Assembly (NCBI GenBank): GCA_013398615.1
Contig: VZSR01000690.1
Coordinates: forward strand, 231,745 to 295,744
Source: Brachypodius melanocephalos
Taxonomy: Eukaryota > Chordata > Aves > Passeriformes > Pycnonotidae
Length of the DNA: 64,000 nt
Reading direction: 5' to 3'
Part shown: piece after piece, positions 51,101-56,550 of the stretch
Layout of the letters: each line of letters opens with the position of its first letter
Numbering within the stretch: the stretch's first letter is position 1
Notes under the pieces: generated by a model
What the model was told of the DNA's origin: nothing
What the model saw: only the letters and a program-made list of their open reading frames with translations
Database searches by the model: none
Program-made: the position numbers and the translations under genes

Positions 51101-54100
51101 GAACATCTCTTTATGAAAACAATGATCTAGCTTTTACCTCAAACATATGCAGAGGTTTGATTTATGTTTGATTATCAAATATAGAATAAACTTTTGCACC
51201 TAATCTTCTAGATGATTTTATATAGTAAGTATCTAATTTCTTTCATACATGCTTTATTCAGGAAAGTCAGTCATTACTTGGTGTAACTAAACCTTTGCCA
51301 GTATATCATTATATTTTTATCTGCTTTTATATATTTCCATAATATGCTGGTAAGCAAATAAAAGATATTAAACCAAAACTAATCTCCTTCATCACTGATG
51401 TTATTATCCTAGGTCAAGTGGAATGCAAGCTGTCAAGCAAACATAAAATCCAGTGTCAGTGTGAAAAGGACTAGAAATTGTTTGACTTCATGAATGGTTT
51501 GGCACAATTATGTGCCAAAGCTCCAAAACCAGGATACCTTCTATGCTAATGCTATTTCTCCTCATAGAAAAATTAATGTTATGCAGTTGAGTCGTGTGCT
51601 GAACTGGAGTGATGTTATTTAAATTCACTTACTAACAAATACTCAAAACTTTGCCAAAAGCATTTATTCTTGTTTTCCCTTGCTTTAAAGAGAATGTAAG
51701 CAACTTCAAATAGCATTTTGTTTTCTTCGAAAAAAAAAAAATCACTCCAAAATTTCTCATCCATTAGACATACTGATAACAAAGATGAATTAACTTGCAC
51801 CTATTTCTTCTTTATTTCATTCACATTCTGAACTTTGCTTCTTAGGTGTCATACATCTTTCGTGAAACAGAAGAAAGAAAATACCATAACTTTACAGAAT
51901 TTATTTCTTCACTGTCTTAATTATCTTTGAAAAGGCTTTCAAATGGCTTTAGTAGGAGACAGGATCATCCAGTGCTGAAAACTGAGTACTTAGATTTCAA
52001 AATCTTTGTTTTATTGTGAGCACTAGAAATAGCTTAATTGGTGTTTTTCAGGTGGAAAAGCTGCAGATTATGACAGAGCCCACTTTAACACTCAGGGAGA
52101 CAGGAAATACCCAGGTTTGAGGGAAAAAGCTTAACAAAAAAAAAAAAAAAGTCACTCCTTTACATGCTCTAAGATGCTGAGTGAGTCCACAAAGGAATTA
52201 AAAAGCAATTAAAAGGGGCAGATTTGGTGATCTGGCTCAGCAACTGCAGATGCTTCTGTCATTTGTAGTGGGAAAGACTGGATTATAGATTATGTGAGAT
52301 ACAGTTACTCAGACTACTATTTCACCTCAATGTGCACTGGATCAGTAGTAATTGTTTTATGATATCAAAGGCCATACAGGAATTTGCAACTTCTTTTGTC
52401 ATATCACTCAGTGCTTGGGTGTAGCTGTGTTCTGGGGGGAGCAGAGCTTGCAATAAATAATCTCATTTAAAAAACCTTTGTTTTTAAAAGGAATAGAAGC
52501 TACTTTCAAACACCATATCAGCTTTGCTATGAAAACTTGAACAATCTTACTGGGTTAGACCAAAAGTCCCTTTAGCTCTCCATCACCTGTGTGACACCAT
52601 TTCAGAGCAGAGATCTTAATGAACGAAAAAACCAAAATCAGAGCAATGAGTGTACCCCACTACAATTTTTTGTGTTCCAGAGCACCAAGGTCAAATCTCT
52701 GACTTAGATTCACTCTGATGGATTTTTTTTTCCATTACTTAGTCTAATTATCTTTGGAGCGCTGGTACTTTTGTGTAATAAGCACTGAGGCAACACAATT
52801 CAAATTTACTTAGGCATTAGGTGATAAATCATATCTTTTTATTCTTTGCAATTTTACTGTTTGATAAGTTCTTTTGGTAATTCCCTTCTTGGGTTGTGAG
52901 AAGCAGTGAGTAATTGTTCCCTTGCACATTCTTGGTGCCAATAATAATTTCATTTACTTTTTATTAGAGTCTCTCTGGAGCTCTGTTTCTAGGCTAAAGA
53001 GTCACAGCACATGAACTTTGTGTGTTGAACTTTCCTTCAAGCGCAACCCTTCTTCTGTCTGCTATGCTAGGATGTAACACTGACAGTCTGTATTACACAC
53101 ATTTATTGCAATGTGACAAGAGAATCTGAGTTTAATAAAAATGAGATAACTTCTCATTTTTTCCCCTGTATTTTCAACCGTACAGTCATGGATAAGAGTG
53201 TTGTCATCTTGTGCTTCCTTCAGAACTAAGTATTGTTATAATGCTTCAGAAATTTGAGCAGAGAAAACAAGGACCATGCAAAAACCTCAAAAACACTTTC
53301 ATTCACAGGGATTTAAGCAGGCTAAATAGTTTGTGAAAAAAATGCCAAAACCCCTGGCCAAAGAATCCTTAATCCACACCACACTGTCCTGCAGTCTACA
53401 TTCAGCATTTTTTTTAGGAGAGAAAAGAGGCTTTACTTTTAAATGCAATTTGAAAACCATAGGACTTGGTCTTGTCCTGATATCCTGACCTGGCACTGGA
53501 TGCCACTGGGAGGTGTCTGTCTTGGTTTAAGAGACACACGTCTGCCAAGGAAGGCAGGAACCTTTCTGAGATGAAAAATATGACCCCTTCCCTCCAAATT
53601 ATTATAACTTTGAAATTATGGTGTTTTCAGGCAAAAATATAGGAAAAGGAATAACTGTTCTTTACATATATATATTATATATATATATATATAAAAAAAT
53701 ATATATATATTTTATATATATATTTATTTATGTGTGTATATATATATATGTATGTATAAACCAAGACAAACAAACAACAACGGCAAAAAATGATTGCTTT
53801 TTACAGTCTGGGAACCCCCTAATTAGGGGATTTTTCCCTACAAAGTCCTCTACCAGGGTTTAAAAGATGAGTGGGACTCACAGCTTTGGTCTNNNNNNNN
53901 NNNNNNNNNNNNNNNNNNNNNNNNNNNNNNNNNNNNNNNNNNNNNNNNNNNNNNNNNNNNNNNNNNNNNNNNNNNNNNNNNNNNNNNNNNNNCTACAAAT
54001 TTTCACCCTGTGACAAACTAAACTACTACCTGTTCTACACTTTTGTTGTTTTCAACTCATCTATGAGTGTTGGAAGTTTTTCTCATGGACTAAGGTCAAA

Positions 54101-56149
54101 GGCAATGCTTTCCTGGGGTCCCAGCCAGGGTCTTGGACCCCCCAGGGCAACAGGAAGTGTTTTGCCTGTGCCCTGGAATCCAACACCAGTTGGTGCAAAC
54201 AGCATCACGTCTGTGATTTATGCTTGGTGAGGAGCAGGAGTCAATACAGAATAGATGTTTCTGAGTTAGTCTAAACTTTCACCTCAGTCTAAAAGCTTCT
54301 GTATGTCCTCCAACTGTGTTGAGAGAGCAGATTTTGGAAGTTTGAATTAGACAGGCAGAATAAATGTCAACTGTTAAAATGGATAGCTCTTCTAAGACTT
54401 TGGACTCCAAAACATCATTAAGCGATATTAATTAATGTGCAAAACTGGCAGTCAGCTTCCTTGCTGTATGGGTGTACTCTTAATAATTGTGAAGAAAAAG
54501 ATGAACCACAGAGTATTTCCATTTCGGTATGTCAGTCTGTATAAATATATAGCTTCATAGCCCGACAGGCAAAAGTTAAAAATGCCTTGGTATGAACTAG
54601 AAACTGATAGCAGAAATGGACTCTCAGTGGGTGCTGGTATTACACCATGGAAAAGTTGTAGAAATCACTGGCATTTACATTAGTGATCAAAGTGAAGGCT
54701 AGTACTCAGCCTTGACAAACAATGTAAGGTCATCAGAGGCACTGAAGGACTGAGATGTGTATTCAGGTAAGGCTATTTCAGATAATGATATTCAATATAT
54801 GCTATGTGGACTACTTTAAAGTCTTAGGTGTTCAGAGCACTGCATATTCATTCCTTTTCCTCTTTCAACTACCTCTGTTGATACACGCTAGTATTTGCAC
54901 TAGAGCTATTGTATTTAAATGAGAAAGAGGCTAAATCAGGGTAGTTGAAGAGTGATTCTATTATATGCAACGGGAAATTTGGCTAGGAAACCAAAACATC
55001 TGCTCCACCAAGCAGAAAAACAATTCAATGTAAGTTCTATGCCATTAATGTTCTTAATGGAGCTGATGGTGTAGCTAACAGAAGTAAAAAGCTATCACAG
55101 AATCATAGGAAGTTAAGAGGTTGGAATGGACCTTAAAGATCATCTAGTCCTAACCTCCTTTGCCATGGACAGGGACACCTACCACTAGACCAGGTTGCTC
55201 AAGGCCTTTAGCCAATCTAACTTTGAACACTGCCAGAGTTGGGACATCTACAGACTTTCTGGGTTGATTCAGTTCTCCACAACAAACTTCCAGAGAATGG
55301 AGAAAACTTTTCATTTTCCCTTGCTTCGTTAGCAGGCATGGTGTCCTGGTTTAGGGTAAATTTGGGAGAAAACCCCTGAATACGGTCCCTCTGGGGAGCA
55401 AACCCAAATGGCCCTTCCCCCCAGCCAGTCCAGAAAAAGAACTTCATGGAAACTACATGGAAAACAGTTATACGTGCTTGTACATTCAGGATATTAGTCA
55501 AACCTAGCCTTATAATGAGGCCAAGGGATTATAAATATTTGGCAGAGGAGTCAAATATCTTGTAAAATGTACATGTTTTGTTATATCTTTGGTGCCTCTC
55601 CATACTAAAAGGTGTGTTTTTCACTGAAAGCTCAATGGGAGAAAAGAGCTTTTAAAATGTAATGTTCTTTTGTGTTTGGAGCATTTTCTTAATTTCAAAC
55701 CACATGTACAACATCTTTGCCTTCATAAGTAAAAAGGTACTTGAAAAGCTGTTGATCAAAGATGATCAGAGAGCCCTACAACAAAGAAGCCTATTAAAAT
55801 CTCTTGATCTAAGCATGCTCGACTCTGTTATGTGATCTTGTTGATGCCTAACTTTGAATTCTAGCTGGATTAGTCTGATCATAATAGATTTCAGTTTGTT
55901 TAAGACAGAATTATATTTCCAGTTGTGCCTGTAAGAGATATTGCTTTGGCATACCTCATCTTTTACCCTTTCAACAGTTAAGCAAAGCTTCACTGTTTGC
56001 AAAAAATGAGGCTGTCTAAACTGATACCCTTATTTTACTTTCCCAGATTACTTACCCCTTGGACAAAGTGGAGAAAGGCAGTATTTGACACTTTTCTATT
56101 TCTTTGTTTTTGTTTTGGTTTTTTTTTTTTTCCAGATACAGAAGAGTAA
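1..56149 (+). CDS. PDE1C: PDE1C, Ca2+/calmodulin-dependent 3',5'-cyclic nucleotide phosphodiesterase 1C (12 exons, 5' partial)
   Basis: Twelve exons with matching phases give an uninterrupted reading frame of about 493 residues ending in a TAA at 56147-56149. The family hydrolyses cAMP and cGMP to 5'-monophosphates in the cytosol, is switched on by Ca2+/calmodulin, and uses a two-metal (Zn2+/Mg2+) HD-type active site. The catalytic signature is complete: [11 protein letters not shown] in exon 2, [10 protein letters not shown] (HD-x2-H-x4-N) in exon 3, [10 protein letters not shown] in exon 6, and the invariant glutamine in SQIGFIDF across exons 7 and 8. Paralogue choice rests on 1C-like features: [16 protein letters not shown] in exon 1, RRSSLNSIS at the exon 8/9 junction, and the long lysine/glutamate-rich tail with KAKKEAEE in exon 10, which PDE1A and PDE1B lack. 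The calmodulin-binding N-terminus and promoter lie before the window. No frameshift or internal stop is seen. PDE1 membership is near certain; 1C is very likely. Confidence 0.96.
461..1039 (+). mobile_element. CR1 LINE fragment, 3' end of ORF2 plus tail, plus orientation
   Basis: The sequence runs from a degenerate reverse-transcriptase C-terminal segment (in the order [37 protein letters not shown] when read on the + strand with frame breaks) into the typical CR1 3' region ending 'cccttccagcccaaactatt'. It is heavily 5'-truncated, as is usual for CR1, and carries several stops. It is inert and lies in intron 1. Confidence 0.88.
1951..2012 (+). repeat. G/T-rich simple repeat upstream of exon 2
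   Basis: Runs of TTTG, TTG and TGG units occupy about 60 bases, ending about 30 bases before the exon 2 acceptor. The polypyrimidine tract proper (ttcctttctttaatttt) follows immediately. Confidence 0.8.
2044..2184 (+). CDS. PDE1C: PDE1C exon 2 (catalytic domain, general acid His and first metal His)
   Basis: Exactly 47 codons, phase 0 at both ends, acceptor ttacttag and donor gtaagt. It reads from [20 protein letters not shown] through [15 protein letters not shown] to [10 protein letters not shown]. In the family the His of PYHN is the proton donor and the His of HAADV is a metal ligand; both are present. Confidence 0.97.
3268..3312 (-). repeat. MIR/CORE-SINE-like fragment, antisense
   Basis: The + strand reads 'gtgcagagtaggcacttgaa' followed by cccaggtcagca, close to the reverse complement of the middle of MIR (order: gcagag, ttgaacccaggtc). 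It is short and diverged, as expected for an ancient amniote SINE. Chance similarity cannot be excluded without a masker run. Confidence 0.4.
3540..3793. repeat. Shared block A, copy 1 (partner at 16402-16650)
   Basis: About 250 bases align by eye with 16402-16650 in the same orientation: 'gctcttgctatgtctttta' occurs in both, as do cagtttcaacaactgt and ctgaagccagaactgga, with indels between them. I cannot assign it to a named repeat family. It could be an unrecognised interspersed element or part of an old duplication between introns 2 and 4. Confidence 0.75.
4355..4567. repeat. Shared block B, copy 1 (partner at 22365-22600)
   Basis: Both copies contain 'ctatttcattctagcctgtg', a related 'aaggacatgaaaatrcatga' segment, and end in an A-rich run. 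Order and orientation match the partner. In this copy the run is followed by A/C-rich DNA and then a CR1 tail. Confidence 0.72.
4642..4702 (-). mobile_element. CR1 3' tail fragment, minus orientation, cut by gap
   Basis: The + strand reads aatcacagaatcagc, then ggaaaagacctttgagatca, then tccaacctatcacct. This is the reverse complement of a CR1 3' terminus. The assembly gap begins at 4703, so its internal extent is unknown. Confidence 0.8.
4703..4802. other. Assembly gap, exactly 100 N
   Basis: A run of exactly 100 N is the usual placeholder for a gap of unknown length. A CR1 tail lies on its left and LTR-like DNA on its right, so missing repeat sequence is likely. ORFs drawn through it are not meaningful. 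Confidence 0.99.
4803..5043 (-). mobile_element. LTR-like fragment with internal tandem duplication, probable minus orientation
   Basis: The segment contains cctccccctgggcagag and two consecutive copies of a roughly 47-bp unit (gtgtttgataagccattaac plus cagagggaggg) at about 4934-5017. It ends ...ctccaaca at 5043, consistent with the first bases of a TGTTGGAG... LTR read on the minus strand. The U3-like direct repeats and its place between CR1 pieces fit an ERV LTR whose other end is in the gap. The family is not identified. Confidence 0.55.
5100..5572 (-). mobile_element. CR1 LINE ORF2 reverse-transcriptase fragment, minus orientation
   Basis: Minus-strand translation gives [20 protein letters not shown] with [12 protein letters not shown], then in another frame [20 protein letters not shown]. 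These are CR1 reverse-transcriptase motifs in the expected order, including the palm segment around the first catalytic Asp. Frameshifts separate them. It lies more internally in the CR1 ORF than the tail at 4642, which appears to belong to a different CR1 copy or subfamily. Confidence 0.88.
5575..6100. mobile_element. GC-rich segment, possible LTR or ERV fragment
   Basis: Composition shifts abruptly to GC-rich directly after the CR1 boundary (gcgctgtggtgcgagctcgg) and returns to AT-rich intron DNA after about 6100. Around 5960-6020 it loosely resembles the solo LTR at 34235 (cctttacctgc ... gagaaactccca). No coding domain is recognised; the overlapping short ORFs in several frames are a result of GC content. 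Confidence 0.35.
6178..6425. repeat. Shared block C, copy 1 (partner at 23393-23637)
   Basis: Both copies share cttgtaagcatatgt, acctgaactgagcc, and the series attcytactgca, agctrcacac, cccatgcaga, tatgatggag, tccagagga, in the same order and orientation. Family unknown. Confidence 0.78.
7122..7940 (-). mobile_element. CR1 LINE fragment (about 0.8 kb), minus orientation
   Basis: The 3' terminus is at 7122 (aatcacagaatcacagaata, the reverse complement of the octamer-like CR1 tail). The minus strand then shows the reverse-transcriptase C-terminal part: [71 protein letters not shown]. Frames are broken, so it is not a working gene. It is 5'-truncated near an A/T run at 7940. Confidence 0.93.
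9966..10130 (+). repeat. A/C-rich low-complexity tract
   Basis: About 165 bases consist almost only of A and C, beginning with AAAAC units, then (AAC)n, then mixed CCCC/AAAA runs. One of several such tracts in the window, with others at 23752-23972 and 56551-56646 and the complementary T/G form at 38611-38772. Confidence 0.92.
11341..11441 (+). CDS. PDE1C: PDE1C exon 3 (HD-x2-H-x4-N metal-binding signature)
   Basis: Acceptor ctgttttcag and donor gtgagg; 33 codons plus 2 bases. It reads [20 protein letters not shown] then [14 protein letters not shown]. The PDEase I signature [10 protein letters not shown] supplies metal-coordinating His and Asp residues. The split arginine codon is completed by the first base of exon 4. 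Confidence 0.97.
11442..13229 (+). other. Intron 3 (1.8 kb)
   Basis: Apart from the hairpin at 11917-12010, I see no repeat or RNA gene. The T run at about 11878-11889 is ordinary. Short ORFs at 12580-12944 lack any recognisable domain. Confidence 0.8.
11917..12010 (+). ncRNA. 94-nt near-perfect hairpin, candidate microRNA precursor or MITE
   Basis: Bases 11917-11960 pair with 11967-12010 with no bulges: 44 paired positions, of which only two are mismatched (11926/12001 and 11951/11976), and a 6-base loop (gaaaat). Three positions are G-U wobbles (11933/11994, 11949/11978, 11957/11970), and all three work only in RNA of the + strand, which is the PDE1C sense strand; on the other strand they would be A-C mismatches. 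TA lies at both outer ends, so a short palindromic TA-target element like the MADE1 type is an alternative. I do not recognise a known microRNA seed. Confidence 0.55.
13230..13358 (+). CDS. PDE1C: PDE1C exon 4
   Basis: Acceptor aaatgctag, donor gtaaaa (weaker than the other donors). One base, 42 codons and two bases read [31 protein letters not shown] and [13 protein letters not shown]. The [11 protein letters not shown] helix is a family landmark. It joins in frame to exon 5, which restores the arginine and continues [10 protein letters not shown]. Confidence 0.97.
16402..16650. repeat. Shared block A, copy 2 (partner at 3540-3793)
   Basis: Same order and orientation as copy 1. Similarity stops near 16650, close to where the ERV-like DNA begins, so the insertion probably split this copy from block B'. 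Confidence 0.75.
16667..17830. mobile_element. Probable ERV-derived segment (LTR or 3' proviral part), family not recognised
   Basis: The segment is flanked by shared block A' on the left and the CR1 tail on the right, and lies on the 3' side of the minus-strand reverse transcriptase remains. It has a distinct, partly GC-rich composition (17160-17580, with repeated ggcagc motifs) and no intact domain. Two long overlapping minus-strand frames at 16668-17081 look like low-information translation. The assignment is inferred from position. Confidence 0.35.
17834..18630 (-). mobile_element. CR1 LINE fragment (about 0.8 kb), minus orientation
   Basis: The tail at 17834 has repeated aatcacagaatgac-like units. 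Minus-strand reading gives [40 protein letters not shown], then [17 protein letters not shown], the same reverse-transcriptase C-terminus as at 7122-7940. The two copies are very similar over their full length, so they belong to related subfamilies. It lies beside the provirus remains. Confidence 0.93.
18787..19870 (-). pseudogene. Endogenous retrovirus pol remnant: reverse transcriptase
   Basis: On the minus strand the palm motif A is visible as [13 protein letters not shown] near 19460-19495, and the catalytic YIDD motif is at 19314-19328 within [11 protein letters not shown]. It continues through a connection-like segment ([20 protein letters not shown]) at 18900-19010. Several frameshifts and stops separate the pieces, so no enzyme can be made. 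Order on the minus strand is gag, protease, RT, as in a provirus. Class is uncertain; an ERVL-type element is my best guess. Confidence 0.85.
19915..20175 (-). pseudogene. Endogenous retrovirus protease remnant
   Basis: Minus-strand reading gives ALTDTGTHN around 20115-20140, containing the retroviral aspartic protease D-T-G triad, followed by GVTGD (flap-like) and, after a break, [15 protein letters not shown] near 19940-19985. It lies just upstream (minus sense) of the RT. At least one stop interrupts the domain, so it is a relic. Confidence 0.75.
20230..21906 (-). pseudogene. Endogenous retrovirus gag-like remnant
   Basis: The longest open piece is minus 21376-21906 (176 codons from its first Met) with [30 protein letters not shown] and [11 protein letters not shown]; an overlapping frame, 21153-21443, continues with [20 protein letters not shown]. 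These resemble the matrix/capsid-proximal part of avian ERV gag. Further frames at 20270-21109 would be the rest of gag. I see no intact CCHC knuckle. The polyprotein is broken by frameshifts. Confidence 0.6.
21907..22330 (-). mobile_element. Probable 5' leader/LTR side of the minus-strand provirus
   Basis: This stretch lies between the gag-like frame and shared block B', where a 5' LTR and leader would be expected on the minus strand. I could not find matching LTR ends or a primer binding site with confidence, nor a clear match to 16667-17830, so the boundary is inferred. Confidence 0.35.
22365..22600. repeat. Shared block B, copy 2 (partner at 4355-4567), ending in poly-A
   Basis: Contains the shared ctatttcattctagcctgtg and ggacatgaaaatgcatga segments, and ends in an uninterrupted A run at about 22580-22599. 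Both copies ending in an A run suggests a retroposed 3' end, or coincidence. Confidence 0.72.
23393..23637. repeat. Shared block C, copy 2 (partner at 6178-6425)
   Basis: Matches copy 1 through cttgtaagcatatgt, acctgaactgagcc, the attcctactgca/agctgcacac series and tatgatggag. Orientation and order relative to A and B are the same in both introns. Confidence 0.78.
23752..23972 (+). repeat. A/C-rich low-complexity tract with long C runs
   Basis: About 220 bases of almost only A and C, including C9 at 23802-23810 and several CCC-CCCCC runs. The minus strand therefore carries many G runs spaced by T. All long ORFs reported across it (phenylalanine/glycine-rich on one strand, lysine/proline/asparagine-rich on the other) come from the low complexity. 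Confidence 0.93.
25482..25583 (+). CDS. PDE1C: PDE1C exon 5
   Basis: Reads [35 protein letters not shown]: one base, 33 codons, two bases; donor gtgagt. [11 protein letters not shown] is typical of PDE1C. The acceptor is unusual, ccaaaag|g, with A at position -3 and an A-run between pyrimidine tract and AG. Phases fit exon 4 and exon 6 exactly, so the boundary is very likely right. Confidence 0.96.
25584..26858 (+). other. Intron 5 (1.3 kb)
   Basis: No gene is seen. Apart from the three-unit minisatellite at 26206-26256 and a T run near 26072-26084, nothing is recognised. Confidence 0.8.
26206..26256 (+). repeat. 17-bp minisatellite, three units
   Basis: Units cagaattatacctggat, cagaattatacctatat and cagaattatgcctgtat are head to tail, 26206-26222, 26223-26239 and 26240-26256, with 2-3 substitutions between neighbours. 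Confidence 0.95.
26859..26979 (+). CDS. PDE1C: PDE1C exon 6 (second metal Asp)
   Basis: Acceptor gggttttcag, donor gtaagc; one base plus 40 codons. Reads [21 protein letters not shown] then [20 protein letters not shown]. The Asp of [10 protein letters not shown] is the metal ligand that completes the His-His-Asp-Asp site. Confidence 0.97.
27840..27900 (+). repeat. Weak 7SL RNA-like fragment
   Basis: The string gctcatacct ... ccagccacataggaggctca ... gtaggat follows the order of the 7SL Alu-domain motif (variable GGC.CATGCCT, CCAGC, GGAGGCT, AGGAT) over about 50 bases, with a deletion. This may be a tiny SRP RNA pseudogene fragment or chance. Confidence 0.25.
28262..28690 (+). pseudogene. 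Endogenous retrovirus pol remnant: integrase core and C-terminal part
   Basis: Plus-strand frames give [20 protein letters not shown] (second catalytic Asp of the DD35E fold), a frame change, then [11 protein letters not shown] (region of the catalytic Glu), [20 protein letters not shown] and [18 protein letters not shown], closing at a stop near 28688. The domain is split by a frameshift and is not functional. No RT is seen upstream in this intron, so it is an isolated piece. It is on the opposite strand to the intron 4 provirus. Confidence 0.82.
28691..29040 (+). mobile_element. Probable post-integrase ERV sequence
   Basis: Directly follows the integrase remnant and changes to unremarkable AT-rich intron near 29040. 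No envelope motif or LTR end is recognised; the overlapping minus-strand frames at 28596-28994 are unlikely to be coding. Confidence 0.35.
29261..29342 (+). CDS. PDE1C: PDE1C exon 7
   Basis: Acceptor ttttctccag, donor gtatgt; 27 codons plus one base. Reads [20 protein letters not shown] then MVAQSQI-G. The Gln in SQIG is the invariant glutamine that clamps the purine ring in family members. The loop [11 protein letters not shown] is diagnostic of PDE1. Confidence 0.97.
29343..35149 (+). other. Intron 7 (5.8 kb)
   Basis: Holds the solo LTR at 34235-34997. Nothing identifiable in 29343-34229: AT-rich single-copy-looking DNA with only short, domain-less ORFs. Confidence 0.85.
34235..34997. mobile_element. 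Solo LTR of an endogenous retrovirus with 5-bp target-site duplication
   Basis: The 763-bp unit starts tgtcctggtttg and ends ctaaca, the standard TG...CA termini. The five bases ctcag stand immediately before it (34230-34234) and immediately after it (34998-35002), a perfect duplication. A second copy of the same 5' part is at 53518. No internal viral genes are present, so it is a recombined solo LTR. Five-base duplications are common for ERVL-like elements. The 156-codon ORF inside it is an LTR by-product. Confidence 0.9.
35150..35270 (+). CDS. PDE1C: PDE1C exon 8
   Basis: Acceptor tctgctcag, donor gtgaat; two bases, 39 codons, two bases. Reads [52 protein letters not shown] is the conserved end of the catalytic core; the 1C-type RRS-SLNSIS linker begins here. 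Confidence 0.97.
35271..36452 (+). other. Intron 8 (1.2 kb)
   Basis: Contains a poly-A run at 36162-36182. Nothing else is recognised. Confidence 0.8.
36453..36628 (+). CDS. PDE1C: PDE1C exon 9
   Basis: Acceptor attgtgtctcag, donor gtaaca; one base, 58 codons, one base. Reads [60 protein letters not shown]. The start is a serine-rich, less conserved linker; [21 protein letters not shown] matches the final helix of the PDE1 catalytic domain. Failure to splice at 36629 would add GNSQAS and stop at 36648. Confidence 0.96.
37668..37722 (+). repeat. (CAAAG)11 microsatellite
   Basis: Eleven perfect head-to-tail CAAAG units, 55 bases. Likely length-polymorphic. Confidence 0.98.
38611..38772 (+). 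repeat. T/G-rich low-complexity tract
   Basis: T runs of 18 and about 20, followed by G/T mixtures with G5-G6 runs and a short (GT)n. It is the complementary form of the A/C-rich tracts elsewhere in the window. Confidence 0.93.
39822..39931 (+). mobile_element. tRNA-derived SINE with CR1-like tail (TguSINE1-like)
   Basis: The head reads gattagctcagttggttaga then gcatgg, the D-arm and A-box of an isoleucine-type tRNA; the anticodon and most of the T arm are missing, and a remnant of the acceptor side (tgtatggccta) follows. The tail ggatctcttccaactcagaa ending tattctgtgaa matches a CR1 3' end. This head-tail arrangement is that of TguSINE1 in zebra finch. It is not a working tRNA gene. Confidence 0.75.
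40259..40564 (+). CDS. PDE1C: PDE1C exon 10 (charged C-terminal tail)
   Basis: Acceptor ttctttgcag, donor gtgagt; two bases, 101 codons, one base, fully open. It starts [21 protein letters not shown] and stays rich in Lys, Glu, Asp, Ser and Gln, as in the long PDE1C tail, where KAKKEAEE is conserved and the rest diverges quickly. Predicted disordered; its role is not known from sequence. Reading through the donor would end as GEFCSSTET with a stop at 40591-40593, an alternative short C-terminus. Confidence 0.95.
40565..43845 (+). other. Intron 10 (3.3 kb)
   Basis: No gene, RNA or transposable element is recognised. Only short homopolymers and domain-less ORFs are present. Confidence 0.8.
43846..43920 (+). 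CDS. PDE1C: PDE1C exon 11
   Basis: Acceptor cttctttccag, donor gtaagg; two bases, 24 codons, one base. Reads [26 protein letters not shown]. The ending DESKKTDD matches the conserved extreme C-terminus of PDE1C, which supports both this exon and the tiny last exon. Confidence 0.94.
46750..46793 (+). repeat. Poly-T/pyrimidine run
   Basis: An almost pure T tract with a few C interruptions. It could be a retroposon A-tail read from the other strand, but no element body is recognised next to it. Confidence 0.85.
47128..47230 (+). mobile_element. CR1 3' tail fragment, plus orientation
   Basis: Reads gagttggactagatcacatt, aaaggtcccttttcaaccca and aactattct...tatgatt, the CR1 3' terminus. It is truncated to about 100 bases. 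Confidence 0.85.
49331..49852 (+). other. Unassigned 173-codon ORF inside intron 11
   Basis: The longest ORF in the window that is not explained by an exon, a simple repeat or a recognisable transposable element. It starts [20 protein letters not shown] and ends [11 protein letters not shown]. Composition is mixed, without repeated motifs, signal peptide or a domain I know. In 12 kb of intron such an ORF can arise by chance, and no splice context or promoter supports it. Most likely non-coding. Confidence 0.15.
53518..53892. mobile_element. LTR, second copy of the family at 34235 (cut by gap)
   Basis: Begins tgtcttggtttaagagaca and shares cccttccctccaaattatta, ttttcaggcaaaa, ggaata.c.gttctttac and agacaaacaaacaacaa with the solo LTR at 34235 in the same order and orientation. 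An AT microsatellite has expanded inside it. The right end is lost in the gap at 53893. Confidence 0.85.
53665..53758 (+). repeat. (AT)n-rich microsatellite inside the LTR
   Basis: About 94 bases of TA/TATT repeats, located where the 34235 copy has ordinary sequence (after gttctttac), so it arose after this copy inserted. Confidence 0.92.
53893..53992. other. Assembly gap, exactly 100 N
   Basis: A 100-N placeholder within the LTR region. The real missing length is unknown and may include the rest of an ERV. Confidence 0.99.
53993..54240. mobile_element. Possible continuation of the LTR/ERV after the gap
   Basis: Slightly GC-rich DNA (ggggtcccagccagggtctt, ccccccagggcaac) directly after the gap, differing from the AT-rich intron beyond 54240. 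No coding domain is recognised. Confidence 0.35.
55095..55270 (-). mobile_element. CR1 3' fragment, minus orientation
   Basis: Reads tcacagaatcataggaagtt, ggttggaatggaccttaaag, atcatctagtcctaacctcc, then ggacacctaccactagacca, typical of a CR1 3' UTR on the complementary strand. Confidence 0.87.
55341..55450. mobile_element. LTR terminal fragment of a second family
   Basis: Starts tgtcctggtttagggtaaat and continues ttgggagaaaacccctgaa. It shares the TGTCCTGGTTTA start with the 34235 family but then diverges. Only about 110 bases are recognisable, so it is a truncated LTR. Confidence 0.5.
56136..56149 (+). CDS. PDE1C: PDE1C exon 12, terminal coding segment and stop
   Basis: The acceptor has a long T tract and tccag at 56131-56135. 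The 14 coding bases complete the split Asp and add TEE before TAA at 56147-56149, so the protein ends KKTDDTEE. The match to the conserved PDE1C C-terminus makes this small exon credible despite the 12.2-kb intron before it. Confidence 0.9.
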
Positions 56150-56550
56150 AAATATATTAAAAAAGAGACTGCAAATCTCTTTCATCGTTTTATCTGACCT
56201 TCTTCATTCCTGTTCTCCTACTCCTGCAAAGACCAGTTTCTGGGAAAGGCACTAAACAACTTTCAAAACAGTCCTCCTCTCACCGGCTACTTCACAGCTA
56301 GCTACTCCGGGTTCAAGGGTGGGGGCCTCGCTTTTTTTTGGTTAATTTTGTTTGTTCATGTGTGTATGTTTTTCACTGTTGGTTTTTCGGGAACTTTTTT
56401 TGTTAAAAGATCAAATTGATTTCATTATGCAAATGGTTCCATTTTTCTGGACAGGTCAAGCAAACAGGAAAAAGTATTCTTCGAAAGCTGGTTTTGCCCT
56501 TTGCTATGCCTCTGCTTCTGAAACCAACACTAGGATGATGAAAAAGAATA

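Larger units (their letters stand above)
43921..56135 (+). other. Intron 11 (12.2 kb), largest intron of the window
   Basis: Contains CR1 tails (47128-47230, 55095-55270), a poly-T run (46750-46793), LTR-like copies (53518-54240, 55341-55450) with an assembly gap, and a 173-codon ORF (49331-49852) of unknown nature. The remaining sequence, including 44000-46700, 47300-49300 and 49900-53500, shows nothing I recognise. Confidence 0.82.
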
